In this document: positions 21,301 to 29,699 of the stretch, piece after piece
How the letters are laid out: each line of letters begins with the position of its first letter
How positions within the stretch are numbered: the first letter of the stretch is position 1
Translations under genes and position numbers: made by a program
Assembly: GCA_029204225.1 (NCBI GenBank)
Contig: CM055108.1
Span: 6,265,599-6,323,460, forward strand
Reading direction: 5' to 3'
From: Diphasiastrum complanatum
Lineage: Eukaryota > Streptophyta > Lycopodiopsida > Lycopodiales > Lycopodiaceae
DNA length: 57,862 nt
The notes under the pieces: model-generated
Seen by the model: the letters and a program-made list of their open reading frames with translations, nothing else
Database searches by the model: none
Told to the model about the DNA's origin: nothing

Positions 21301-23632
21301 CTGCATCTGATATGCGAGGGCAAATGGATATGCCCATCCCCCGCCCATCTGGCCTGGTGAGTCGTAGCAAATGGGCCCTAACCCTGGTAAGAGAACCAGT
21401 AAAGATGCCGCCACAATGCAGGCATCTCCATCTGCGGGCACCAGATCCCTGGTGTGTAGCCACATCCCCCTCCGTCAACTCTACCTCTGACCAAATGCCT
21501 CTACCAAGGACCGACATCGTGTGAATCTGTCAATGTATCAGATTGTGTGACTCAGCCAATGTATCAGACCTGCAAAAGAGGAAGCAAACAATCACATGTC
21601 AGTATTCTGTTGGTAGCAACAACAATCGGATTGTTCGCATTCAACCCTAAACCCTAAAACGCATGTGATTTGGGCCCTAAACCGAAAACATTCTCTAGAA
21701 GCGATAAAAACCGATACTAATAGCACAGGCATGTTTGAGGGCATGAAGAAACACAGTTTAGCCTAAAATTGCACCTCAATCAGATGATTATAAGCTACTT
21801 TGCAAAAAGAGTCAAAAACACATGGAAAAGGGGCATGAGATTCATATCTTTTGAAGAGTGTAACCCATAAAATGAGAAGATGAAGCTTTATCAAGGAACA
21901 CGGATGGCCCAAGAATGCCAAACAGATGCATTATGATAAATATCTCCTGCAAGGCTGCTACAAATGTGGATATACCAAGCCAGTTGTATGGTTTATGATT
22001 GAAATTTCGAAACAATCACAGGTACTTGCTTGCTTGCATGCATTTGCAGATGATATTTTTAGTGTAGTAAACAATTCTTTCTTGCTTACCGATTTGTTTC
22101 AATCATAGTTGCTCGTTCTGGAATGTGGCCAAAATTATTTAAATAAAAATACGTAAATCTTAACAAAGGCCCCCATTCCGACCCAGGTTTCAGCAGATTA
22201 CAGGTTCAGCAGAAAGGGAGCTTCAAGCATTCATGATCTTGCATTCACGATTTTCGTCCGCTCCCCAATCTCAGTCTGTTTATGACCCCTTCACAAGATG
22301 CAGCAGGTCAAAGTACATCCACTATTCCAGTGGTCAGGGCTAGATTTGCCGAAGCGGTCAGGGCTAGAGCTGATGCCCTAAAGGGAGTTTCTGACAGGGC
22401 AGCAGCAGCAGCCAGGGCAGCAATACAGGCAGCACTTCTTGCAGAAGAAGGTGCTGCTGAGGCTCGAGCCCTGCTTCGTGATGCATTGGTGGATTCAAAT
22501 CATAGATCGGGGAGGACTGAGTGAAGTATTTCATAATTAGGAATCTGGAAAATACTTTAGCAGTGAAGACAAGCGATTAACAGGGTAGCTGCTTCAGTCA
22601 CATGATGCCAAGTTACAAATTCAAAGTTTGACAAAAGCTCAAAACCAGATTGCGGATGACCCAAATTGCCTCATTGGCATTGCCTACGGCAAAGTCTATC
22701 GTTTTCATTTTTGCTTATTTGGCCTATTATCAAAAAGAAGGAAGATCGTGCAGAAGGGTTCTTTTATACTTGTTTTTTAAGTGTAAAGAAAAAAAAAATT
22801 GTTCCAACAGTATGTTCCCGCCCAAAAGGGTCGGAATGGGTTTCTAAGGTTTCAATAGCCCTATGCACTAAATGGAGCAGTTCTCACACCGAGTTTGTCC
22901 TCACATCATTAGTCTTTTGGATCCATTGTTACAACCTTTTGATAAACTCCCCTAGCTTAATAAAAGCATAAATTTAATTACTATTTTGAAAGTTATTAAA
23001 CTAATTTCAAAATCGGTAGTAGTAGTAGAGATTCAAATTTTGCAGACTTGGGGAGGTTCAAAAGGTTTTGAAAACTCTTAATTATTTCAATGCCACTTCT
23101 TAAGAAAATTTTACATACAGGCTTTTTCTCCTATTTCAAAGATAGCTTCATTTTCAGGTCTCTTGGGCCTAACTGTGGACCCAGTTGACCACCTTGTTTA
23201 TTCCTTAATTTCTAAAAAAGGTATTTTGTCTGGTCCATGGTCAAGGAGATGATCTACCTGCAAGCTGCCTATATGTTTATCTCTATCTTGCCAGTATATT
23301 TTGATTATGAACATAAGGATCTGGATGAAAATGGTATTACCTCTTTTGCATTCATTAATGCTCTTAGGGTATGTGACTTGGATTATCTCATAGAGTTGCT
23401 GATATTAGAGAAATATATGGAAGATGTTTGTATGAGAGAGTATCTGGCTTGATAAAATATACCCAGGCTAGTATTCCACGTCCGGACTTAAGTCAATTGA
23501 ATTGGAGAATGCGAAACAATTCAACTTGTAATATTAGCTGATAACATTTGTTTTTTGAAGCAGGTTCTAAAGAAAGGATTGCTGGAGGTCATTGGCATAG
23601 AAGTTGGGAAAGGGCTTGATCTTCCCCTCTGA
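4446..23632 (+). CDS. OHP1: One-Helix Protein 1 (LIL2), chloroplast PSII assembly factor, 4 exons
   Basis: Exons join in frame at 4446-4528, 4666-4756, 5623-5745 and 23564-23632, all with GT...AG introns, giving 121 residues against about 110 in Arabidopsis OHP1. Residues 1 to about 48 look like a chloroplast transit peptide (Ser/Leu/Arg-rich, few acids). The mature start IRAAKLPVG matches the family. Exon 3 gives GFTKNAEIWNSRAAMIG, with the light-harvesting-type chlorophyll-binding pattern E80, N83, R85, M88, G90 opening the single membrane helix (about 80-100). Exon 4 encodes the family's C-terminus, LLEVIGIEVGKGLDLPL plus stop. In Arabidopsis, OHP1 pairs with OHP2 and HCF244 in thylakoids to support D1 and PSII reaction-centre assembly. 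Intron 3 spans 17,818 bp and is full of transposons. No nearer copy of exon 4 exists. No frame break is seen. The identification is firm; intact splicing over the long intron is inferred. Confidence 0.9.
4989..5094. repeat. 106-bp foldback (hairpin) element in OHP1 intron 2
   Basis: The left arm begins TTATGGAATGAGCCAGGCAG near 4989. The reverse complement of the right arm, ending near 5094, begins CTATGGAATGAGGCAGGCAG. The arms pair over about 50 positions with roughly eight mismatches and leave only a few bases of loop around 5040. A related, shorter foldback lies at 25975-26033. It could be a miniature inverted-repeat element or a hairpin RNA precursor. Nothing here decides between them. 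Confidence 0.7.
5119..5236. repeat. Diverged direct repeat in OHP1 intron 2
   Basis: Two segments of about 48 bases, at 5119-5166 and 5187-5236, share the pattern CACxxGACC...AGAATxTGCATxTG and end in AAAACATAATCAA. They look like an old local tandem duplication with a period of about 68 bases. Confidence 0.5.
5746..7602. other. 5' part of OHP1 intron 3, no feature recognised
   Basis: The intron starts with a good donor, GTAAGT, at 5746. The rest to the copia insertion shows only short open frames without recognisable protein. Around 7310-7385 the short motif CGGAAC or GGAAC recurs several times. No RNA gene or clear repeat was found. Confidence 0.5.
7603..8081 (-). repeat. 3' LTR of the copia insertion
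   Basis: This 479-bp LTR reads TG...CA on the plus strand (TGTAGGAAAT...TTTCAACA). Its partner is 12452-12908. It keeps a segment of about 28 bp near 7948-7976 that the other copy has lost between short AGTT repeats. The other copy has instead an extra TGACTATTGGCTATCCAAC-type unit, so the LTRs have diverged by small indels as well as substitutions. Confidence 0.9.
8200..8901 (-). pseudogene. Second, diverged copy of the copia post-integrase spacer
   Basis: An open frame of 233 codons matches the neighbouring frame at 8920-9720 piece by piece: EHFGQQSVE against EHFGQQSVD, LLETLQDS against LLQTLQDS, YEGKAHASLKS against YEGKTRASTKS, and GKVWEDVMPKEF against VKCWEDAMQEEC. It ends in a region unlike any copia domain I know. 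A tandem duplication of the segment between integrase and reverse transcriptase, or recombination between two related elements, would explain it. It has no catalytic motif. Confidence 0.7.
8920..9720 (-). pseudogene. Copia post-integrase spacer and truncated RT start
   Basis: This follows the integrase frame and encodes the acidic, Gln-rich linker between integrase and reverse transcriptase. It then has the conserved RT entry (CWEDAMQEECNSLMKNHTW), which jumps directly to a piece normally found well downstream of the YVDD box (GIFISQQRYIEQMLK). The RT core in between is deleted. After about 40 more codons the frame ends without RNase H. Confidence 0.8.
9720..10923 (-). pseudogene. Copia protease end, gag-pre-integrase and integrase
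   Basis: Two overlapping frames make up the region. 10375-10923 starts at the protease site (MIDSDATRHMTY, with DSDAT where DSGAT is usual) and runs through the gag-pre-integrase block LWHARFGHLNF. 9720-10436 carries the integrase core: TFIDDLSRFTWIY, LRTDRGGEYI, TPQQNGVAKRKNRTIMEMAR. The integrase core is nearly complete. The frame change near 10400 and the altered protease Gly make the polyprotein inactive. Confidence 0.87.
11076..12033 (-). pseudogene. Copia Gag with zinc knuckle
   Basis: 11746-12033 gives the N-terminal gag segment (LNGTNYSLWCYMIKNLL). 11076-11651 gives the UBN2 region (LTKIKELLSIDEVIENSQF) and a zinc knuckle CYYCKKFRHHIKEC that fits CX2CX4HX4C. A frame break and about 90 bases without an open frame separate them. 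In copia elements Gag forms the particle shell and the knuckle binds the RNA. Confidence 0.85.
12034..12439 (-). other. Leader of the copia insertion with recurring GCGCCCT
   Basis: Between gag and the primer-binding site, the motif GCGCCCTxCT(G/C)CxAGC occurs three times, at about 12244, 12326 and 12409, at intervals of about 80 bases. This looks like short tandem duplications inside the untranslated leader. Confidence 0.5.
12440..12451 (-). other. Primer-binding site, initiator Met tRNA type
   Basis: GCTCTGATACCA on the plus strand (TGGTATCAGAGC on the minus) lies directly against the LTR that starts at 12452. It sets the element's orientation as minus. Confidence 0.88.
12452..12908 (-). 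repeat. 5' LTR of the copia insertion
   Basis: A 457-bp partner of 7603-8081. Its right end has decayed from the expected TTCAACA to TTCCAAAA. I set the boundary from the AGTGA target duplication that follows at 12909-12913. Confidence 0.88.
12914..14080. other. OHP1 intron 3 sequence between the copia and chromovirus insertions
   Basis: No gene is seen. 12914-13430 is AT-rich intron sequence. From about 13440 the base composition becomes more GC-rich and resembles retrotransposon 3' ends. The phrase GATTCCGCAATC at about 14000 recurs at about 14660, so part may belong to the chromovirus at 14.5 kb. Confidence 0.4.
14084..14515 (-). repeat. 3' LTR of a chromovirus-type gypsy element
   Basis: It abuts a pyrimidine block at 14516-14530 that is a polypurine tract on the minus strand, and it ends in TGACA. 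Its sequence (for example TACCCTGACACATAGGCAAG and GTGACTTAGCCATTT-like blocks) recurs in the LTR at 48599-49222, so both belong to one family. The left boundary is approximate. Confidence 0.65.
14516..16270 (-). mobile_element. Chromovirus (Ty3/gypsy) pol 3' half: RNase H, integrase, chromodomain remnant
   Basis: On the minus strand, 16072-16269 encodes RNase H (VFTDHDTLRYFCKQPNLRGWQARW). 15336-15837 encodes the integrase N-terminal and middle parts, in broken frames. 14668-15396 encodes the integrase C-terminal half (FYHPETDGQTERVSQTLEDM and the GPY/F-like region DMVFLRIPKDSKTL). Beyond it LDKRQR and, frameshifted, LHRQSLSDATWE resemble a chromodomain, which defines chromoviruses. Reverse transcriptase, protease and gag are absent, so the copy is 5' truncated or disrupted near 16.3 kb. 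It sits antisense in OHP1 intron 3. Confidence 0.82.
16271..18244. other. OHP1 intron 3 sequence, possible old LTR at its right end
   Basis: No coding region is recognised. 17940-18190 looks LTR-like (TATA-type TATAAATA near 18019). Its part at 18090-18190 resembles 45280-45370 by eye, sharing AATTAG-GTGTxTGGG and ACCAA(T/C)AATCTC. The match is weak. Confidence 0.4.
18245..18314. repeat. (AG)35 microsatellite
   Basis: An uninterrupted 70-bp AG tract just downstream, in transcription sense, of the hAT transposase tail. Confidence 0.95.
18400..21517 (-). pseudogene. hAT-family transposase, multi-exon, inactivated
   Basis: Minus strand. A BED zinc finger is at 21026-21517 (WRCLHCGGIFTG...RAHLL...C). 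A Ser/Pro/Ala-rich linker follows, then a helical segment at 20555-20733. The DUF659/catalytic part is an exon at 20107-20452 (ILSDGWTDTRRRSVVN, VVTDNGSNC, CAAHCIDLL). A helical exon is at 19592-20001, another at 19331-19505, and the hAT dimerisation region at about 18900-19244 (WWSFHGRSTPDLQRLAERVL...SACERN). An acidic tail follows to about 18400. Several GT-AG junctions restore frame exactly (20555/20452, 20107/20001, 19592/19505). It is dead: a stop replaces the Trp of the family's CERNWS motif at 19036-19038, another stop lies at 20811-20813, a one-base loss near 20720 shifts the frame, and C-runs near 18400 and 18510 break the tail. It is GC-richer than its surroundings. I found no convincing terminal inverted repeats. 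Confidence 0.87.
21518..22236. other. OHP1 intron 3 sequence with a telomere-like motif
   Basis: No gene is recognised. ACCCTAAACCCTAAA lies at about 21644-21658. It matches two units of the plant telomere repeat and also contains the telo-box AAACCCTAA found in plant promoters. It lies upstream of the hAT pseudogene in that gene's sense. Confidence 0.45.
22282..22524 (+). CDS. Unidentified Ala/Arg-rich helical ORF inside OHP1 intron 3
   Basis: The frame is open from 22237 (after a TGA at 22234-22236) to the stop at 22522-22524. The ATG at 22282 gives 80 residues. After a short Ser/Thr-rich start it becomes a run rich in Ala, Arg, Leu and Glu (VRARADALKGVSDRAAAAAR, EEGAAEARALLRDALVD), as in a long amphipathic helix. 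The DNA contains small internal repeats (GGTCAGGGCTAGA twice near 22334-22364; CAGGGCAGCA variants). I do not recognise it. It could be a captured gene fragment, an exon of an unseen gene or a chance frame from a GC-rich repeat. It runs in the same direction as OHP1. Confidence 0.3.
   Translation: MTPSQDAAGQSTSTIPVVRARFAEAVRARADALKGVSDRAAAAARAAIQAALLAEEGAAEARALLRDALVDSNHRSGRTE
22525..23236. other. Late OHP1 intron 3 sequence
   Basis: No feature is recognised apart from a T-rich block near 23060-23140. Confidence 0.45.
23237..23452 (+). other. Coding-like unidentified ORF just before OHP1 exon 4
   Basis: A 71-codon frame (for example VYFDYEHKDLDENGITSF) has protein-like composition. It is preceded in another frame by a protein-like stretch near 23155-23250 (GLTVDPVDHLVYSLISKKG), as if a once-continuous coding region had a frameshift near 23235. 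I do not recognise the product. It could be a decayed gene fragment. Confidence 0.25.
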
Positions 23633-25974
23633 GTGTGATCACTATTTGCAGGCCTATGCTTTATTACAATGCAATTGTTGTGAATTTATGCAGTCCAGTA
23701 TAGAATCCAAACTTGTCCTTTTTTGAATGACTAAGTGAAGATGATCAGAAGTTTGATAAGCTTGATTATTTATGCCTAAGGACATCTCCACTATTATTGA
23801 AATTGATTCTTTCTGTTAGAAATTGGAGCACAAGTCATACTCCTGTGAGACATGGTTGTGTCTGTGAATTTTATGTCTGCAATTTGAGTTGTTCAAGCTG
23901 CAGTAGTTTGTTCAAGCTGCACAGTCATCAGGCCTTACAATGCATGAGATGCAAAAATTTGATTCCTCCAAGACAGATATCAAGCAAAAGTCTTGTGCAA
24001 CGTCTAAGAAAGACTATATGCTATAAGCAAATCTGGGCGCTTGCTTTAAGCTAGTAGTAACTGAGGTCCAAGACTTTGTACTGGGCCAATTGAATGTCTC
24101 TAGTACCCTTTGAATTCTGGCCACATTTCAACTTCATGTATCAGGTCAGTAGTAAAGTAGTTGATCTCGGAAACACTAGTTTAGGCCTCTGTAAAGCACA
24201 AATTGCTTTTCATAGTGCTGGATCAGTTGCATGCAACATTGGTAAGAGGAAAACTTGTTGGATTGTCAAGATGGTGAAAGATTTTTGTCATCGTGCTTGA
24301 TCGCTTGCATGCGACATTGGCACGATATCTTTCGTCTGACTTGATACCATGACTTGGTCTGATTAGGGACGTACATATACTATAGCACATGGTGATTCTA
24401 GTGCAACTTTAATGAAAAAATTGACAAAGAATGATTCAAAACCCTAATTTTTTGTTTGTTATTTATAATGCTTCATTTGTGACTAATAAGGCTATCAATT
24501 GTCTGTATAAATATCGACTATGCATCACATAATAAGTGGAGCATGAAGAATGCAGGATTTGAGCTTGTGCAACAACAATGACTGTAACATTGTTATCCAA
24601 CTCAGATTGGTTGTGTCAAACCCTAGATATTTGAAATGTGTGTTATTGGAACACAATGTATGATCCAACTCATAGTTGCAGCCCCTGATTTGGAATGCTT
24701 TCTGAAACGTGATCCGGAAAATAGAGTTAGTGTTTTCTAGAGCACAAAGTTTATTCTATTTTATTTTTACTTTTCTTAGAATTTTTTTTGCAATTGTATG
24801 AAAGGGTGGAAGTATCCTGCTTTATCAGCATTAGACTGTTAAACAAAGGCAAACTGAAGGAAGCCCATGTGGAATCATGAGCTGTTTCAAGTAATTATGA
24901 CTCTTAATACTAGTTAGGCCCCAAACTCATGGATGATGAGAGAGTATAACAACGAAGTTGTGAAAGGCAACTTAATTGCCTACTTTACGAAGAAGTTGTT
25001 AATAATTTATTCTTCTCTCTGGAACTTGGATCCAACAAATGGTTGAAATTCTGCCATACACAACTTGTAAGCAACCCTTGACTTGAGCGCCCAAAACTGT
25101 TTCATATATGCCTATAGACTCGTGCTGTCATAGACCAATTTGTAAATAATTGAAAAAAAATGTTTTCATAGTATTTTATTTATAGAGAAAGTCCCATAGT
25201 TAACTAGTTAAGGAAACTACCTAGGCAAACTAAGTATCTAAATTATACGCTTTAGGCTAATTAAATTGTTAAGTTTAAGAAAAGTTATTTTTGCCATCCA
25301 AGTCACAGATCGCTGACGTCTAGAATGTGAGTTCTCGATTGTTTTGGAGCAGATCGCGATCCGTTGCAACTGTGGTGTGTATATTGACTGAAAAAGCTCT
25401 TGAGACATTTTGTGTATATTGGTTTGAAAAGCCTTTGACAATGTTGTGCATCACTTCTCGTATGTATATCGGTCCCTTGTGTGCACTGCCTCACACACAC
25501 ACAAAAAAAAAGAGCGTTTGGAGTGACAATTTCCAAAATCAAACTAGCAAAGATTAAGAAACATAGCATATGAATTTACGTCATTATGTCAATCTAGTAT
25601 CAAACTAATGAAAAAAGAAGTAATAAAGAATATGAACTTATTACTTCTAGTATCAATGGAGACTCTCATATATTTCCAATATTTGTGGATACAAATACAC
25701 TTTTTCTTTTTTCAAATATTCTGGTATTTGTTAAGAGTACGTAATGGATACCTCATGCATATTATGCCCATTTTTAGATAAATTAAAAAGCAGAAAATAT
25801 GTGTGTTATTTTCTAAGGTAGATTTTTGCACTTTTTTCTCTGCTTGTCTTGTTTGTGCCCGTCCGTACGGATTCCGTACGATTGTCACGTGGCACATTTT
25901 GTGTTGGTCAGTCAAAGTCAAACCTGCCTATTATGCTTTGTAATGTGTTTATGAAAAAAATTTAGGTATTCATT
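23633..25974. other. Region downstream of OHP1, no gene recognised
   Basis: This includes the OHP1 3' untranslated region, whose end I cannot place. The rest shows only short unsupported frames. A small palindromic cluster (CCGTACGGATTCCGTACG) lies near 25863-25880. Confidence 0.45.
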
Positions 25975-26033
25975 ATGCAATGGAAGGAGCCGGGCAAAGG
26001 CCATTCTGCCCGGTTCGGTTCCATAATACAATA
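25975..26033. repeat. Short foldback related to the hairpin in OHP1 intron 2
   Basis: GGAGCCGGGCAAAGGCCATT and CTGCCCGG at 25984-26013 match the left arm of the 4989-5094 foldback at about five of every six positions. The sequence folds on itself around GGCC near 26003, and its ends are ATTATG and CATAAT. Confidence 0.55.
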
Positions 26034-26578
26034 GATGCCTGATATTTATAATTTTGCAAACATACCACGGACACTTTATTTTTGTCCCAAATGTTCTTAG
26101 TACACGTAAAGCCCTCTCGTGATCGTGAAGCCTTACGGCATTATGGCGGCAGCAAGGCAACACAAAAGAACTAGTAAAATAGTCGAGTTCTGTGCCAGGT
26201 AAAACCCATGGGCAGGTCGTGTGTGGGATTGTCTTATTTGAGCACCTACGCTCAAGCAGGTGCCCTAGCCTGGCCCACCCAAGGGGCTGTACCCTACAAG
26301 TATTCCATACAAGGTAGGGCAGACCTTCCAACCCAATAGCAGATACTAAATATATTTTCTTTTGGCTGGAATCATGTCCCACTTTTGCCTTCAGTTGTGA
26401 GTTTTTGTTGCAGAAATATAAAGTAGCATGGTTTGAAAAGTTTCTGGGCTCCCTGCATGGCCACCACACTCCCAGGCCAGCTGCTTTAAGATCTTTTGCT
26501 CACAATTTGTGCATCCTCGTCCCTTTCTTAACTTTCTGACAGAAGATCAACGCACTTGTAATCACCCTTTTTGCTGCC

Positions 26579-26617
26579 CCTGCACTTGCACTTGCACTTG
26601 CAGCTGCACTTGCTCTT
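26579..26617. repeat. Hexanucleotide (CACTTG)n microsatellite
   Basis: About six units of CACTTG with one variant (CAGCTG). On the minus strand it yields an artificial Cys-Lys repeat frame, which I did not annotate. Confidence 0.8.
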
Positions 26618-27429
26618 GCTTAATTCACACCAAATTACAGAGATTACCAGCGACTGCTGGCCCCTCATGAGGACACAGTTCTTCTGTGAACGAGATGAAT
26701 CTGTCTTGGAAGTTTTCATGAATAAACAAAGCATGATGAAAAGTTTCAAGCTGCTTGATATTCTATCTATTCTCCTTACTTCATTGAAAAGGTTTTCCTT
26801 GATTGCAAGTGTCCCCACGTCTCTTGCCCAGCACCTCAACTCTGATCGTATATATATATATTTAGGAAGATGCGCTCCCTTGCATATCTCTCCTGTTCTT
26901 TTTTGATCTTTACTCTTTATGTACAGATTCTTACTACATCCATTATCGATATGACGATAAAGTTGGCAATATGTGAGTAAGAAGCTTTTAACCACAGAAC
27001 TTTGCTCAATTTGAAATACCTTGCTTGCTATGTTTGCCGATCTGATAGTATTTTTTAGCTTGTTGTTTCATTTAGAAAGTCTCTACGGCCCATATATTTT
27101 TGTTGTACGGGCGAAAAATCAGCCGCCCCTATACCGCCCCATGTATAGGGCTTTGTCACAAGAAATCGGCTGCGCTTCTGAGCGAGCGTTCACACCTAGT
27201 TTCTGGGGTTTTTTGTTCACAATAAGAGCAGCTAGAAACTGGGTTGACACTCAGTAATGTATTTCCCAATCCTTACACTTTCTCCCTCTATCAACTCAAA
27301 GCAAACAAAATACGACGCATTCGGCAAAATAGACTAAGCCCTTAGCCATATTGGCAATTCAGTATTTTTCACTCAGGCTTTACGATCCAGAGCTGGCAGA
27401 ATAATTGGCATTCTTTCATTTGTGGCAGT
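26618..27429. other. Upstream region of the expansin gene
   Basis: No gene is recognised. This is the likely expansin promoter region. I could not place a convincing TATA box close to the start. Confidence 0.4.
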
Positions 27430-28568
27430 ATGGCACAGCTTGTTCATGCAGTAGTTTTAGTGCTTATCTTGTTGGGTTTGCAATATCACGCACATGGACA
27501 GGATGAGTGGCGAACCGCCCACGCAACATTCTATGGAGGAAATGACGCATCGGGTACAATGGGTACGTACTACGTACCATGCTCATGCTGCCATTCTCAA
27601 TGTTTTCTACAGTGTTTAGATAATATAATTTATACATGACCCATACAATGGTGGATCAAGTTACAGTAGATTGCTTCATTGGGTATCGAATATTCTCTAA
27701 AAAAAACAGTTGCTTGTGCCTTGGTTTATTCCATGGTGTATCATTTTTTCATACTACATACTGTGGGCTGTTTTTCTTTTTTAGGTGGTGCGTGTGGTTA
27801 CGGGAACCTCTATACTCAAGGCTATGGAACCAATACAGCTGCATTAAGCACAGAATTGTTCAATGATGGGCTAAGTTGTGGGGCATGCTATGAAATTAAA
27901 TGCGTGGATGCTCAGTGGTGCCTACCCGGAAGTCCTTCTATAATTGTAACTGTGACTAACTTCTGCCCTCCCAACGATGCTCTCCCAAGCGATAACGGTG
28001 GCTGGTGTAACACTCCACGTGAACATTTTGATCTATCTCAGCCCGTTTTTCAGCTCATAGCTGTATTTCGCGGCGGAATAGTCCCGATCACTTACCGAAG
28101 GTTTGTAAAACAAATAAGCATGCAGTTCTTTGTCTCAATTGCTTTTAAAATTTAAATGAGGCTGTAGCTATTTATGGATCGGAAAGATACGTAGCTGCTA
28201 AGTCTAGGATACTACCTTGAGTTTTTGTATTCAGCACTGTTGTCGCATGCGTTTACAGGGTGCCGTGTCTTAGAAAAGGAGGCATACGCTTCACATTGAG
28301 TGGGAACAGATATTTTAACCTAGTCCTCATTTCAAATGTTGCTGGGGATGGAGCTGTAATTGCGGTATCTGTGAAAGGTTCAAATACAATATGGAGGCCT
28401 ATGAACAGAAACTGGGGTCAGAACTGGGAAATCGACACTGTACTTGTGGGACAGGCATTGTCTTTCCAGGTGACAACCGGTGATCAAAGAACTGTGACAT
28501 CTTTGGATGTCGCTACTTCAGATTGGCAATTCGGACAAACCTTCAGTGGAGGTCAGTTCATACAATGA
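27430..28568 (+). CDS. EXPA: Alpha-expansin, 3 exons, intact
   Basis: Exons 27430-27562, 27785-28100 and 28259-28568 join in frame across GT-AG introns (222 and 158 bp) to give 252 residues, normal for the family. Residues 1 to about 23 form a signal peptide for secretion. The mature start carries [16 protein letters not shown], then ACGYGN. The first domain (double-psi beta-barrel, about 45-150) has the paired cysteines at 76, 79, 84, 90, 105 and 119 and the HFD motif at 125-127. The second domain (CBM63 type, about 151-252) begins VPC and ends [12 protein letters not shown]. Alpha-expansins loosen non-covalent contacts between cellulose and xyloglucan at acid pH and act in wall extension. 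All key residues I can check are present. Which EXPA clade it belongs to cannot be told here. Two decayed relatives lie 3 and 24 kb downstream. Confidence 0.95.
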
Positions 28569-29294
28569 GGTATGCCTGATGGAGCTGCCGAAGACCAACG
28601 AAGGCATCGATGAGAAGAAATCCACATTGGCACATGCCATAATATACTAACAAACAGGATGATACAACCATGATTGGCACATGGCAATTGCATCAAAATG
28701 ACTCTAGCCGATCAAGAAAGCTGAGGTGTCAATCAAGAGCCACCCGCTTTTTCATAGAATATTTCGCTCCAATTAAATGTGAGCTGTGACAATCATTCAA
28801 CAAAGAATATATAAAATAATCATTAGTATTTCTGGAAAGTCTCCTCTTTCATATATACATTATCTTTGTCGCAATCAGGTCTCCATACTATCTCATCCAG
28901 TACAAAAGGTTGCAACAGTAGAGATTGTTGGAGTCCCATAACATGTTATTATGACATAATTTGATCCAGATTCCATAGTTAACACAATCTGATCAATAAG
29001 ACTTACTCCAAGAAACTGCACTAATAGTATGATGAGGTAAGGCAATCAACCCACTAAATCAAGCTACTATGTGGTCAGAGGTGTTTACCGACTGATTTTC
29101 CTTATAATTGATTGCAATCAGTTGCCAAGGGAATTGTCCAGCAGCCCCGGAAGGAAGGGAGGAGAAGTTTCAATAGCTTTTTGCAATCAACTTGAGAAAA
29201 CCATAAATCAACATACATTGTCATTGATCATTCACATCCTAAAGACAGTCCAACTCAGATGTCCAACCTGAAATAGAATTTTTTTTCTAGCTTA
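28569..29294. other. Expansin 3' region, no further feature recognised
   Basis: AT-rich sequence holding the expansin 3' untranslated region. No other gene or repeat was seen. Confidence 0.45.
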
Positions 29295-29699
29295 ATGATG
29301 GCAAACATACATAAATTTGTTTTAGGGACAATTCAAGAATTCAATATCATACATTACTTTGTTTTCATGACAATTCAACAATTGACCAGATGGTCCTCTT
29401 ATGGTCATGATAATTTGGTGAAAATCTTTGCTATTCAAAAGATATTTCCAAGTTTAGAGGACTTTCAAGAGGTCTTGGTGGCTGAAGAGTTTAGAATCCA
29501 AGCAAGAGGAGGATCTACTTCTACATCTCAAGTTGGAGAGGAGGAAGCTATGTTCTCAAAGGGCAAGTTCAGGGGCAAAGGAAAAAGCAAATGGTCAAAA
29601 GGGCAAGATCAAGGTCAGCCTTCTACTTTTGTTGGCAAGAAGAAAGATAGATCCAAACATGCATTCAACATCCACAAGAATCACACACAAGAAAAATAG
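29295..29699 (+). pseudogene. Copia Gag C-terminal fragment
   Basis: The second half of this frame (LVAEEFRIQARGGSTSTSQV, FSKGKFRGKGKSKWSKGQDQ, KKKDRSKHAF) is the basic Lys/Gly-rich segment that precedes the zinc knuckle in plant copia Gag. It stops before the knuckle. Sequence after it (29700-30080) looks like leader or LTR, so this is a truncated piece. Confidence 0.65.

Noticed and set aside
5746-23563. Possibility that 4446-5745 and 23564-23632 are unrelated
   Set aside because: Both ends are phase 0, carry matching splice signals, and the joined product follows the OHP1 family through to its exact C-terminal form. No alternative last exon is seen after 5745.
26528-26995. Minus-strand frame with Cys-Lys repeats, resembling a metal-binding peptide
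   Set aside because: The repeat comes from the CACTTG hexanucleotide microsatellite. The rest has no recognisable domain.
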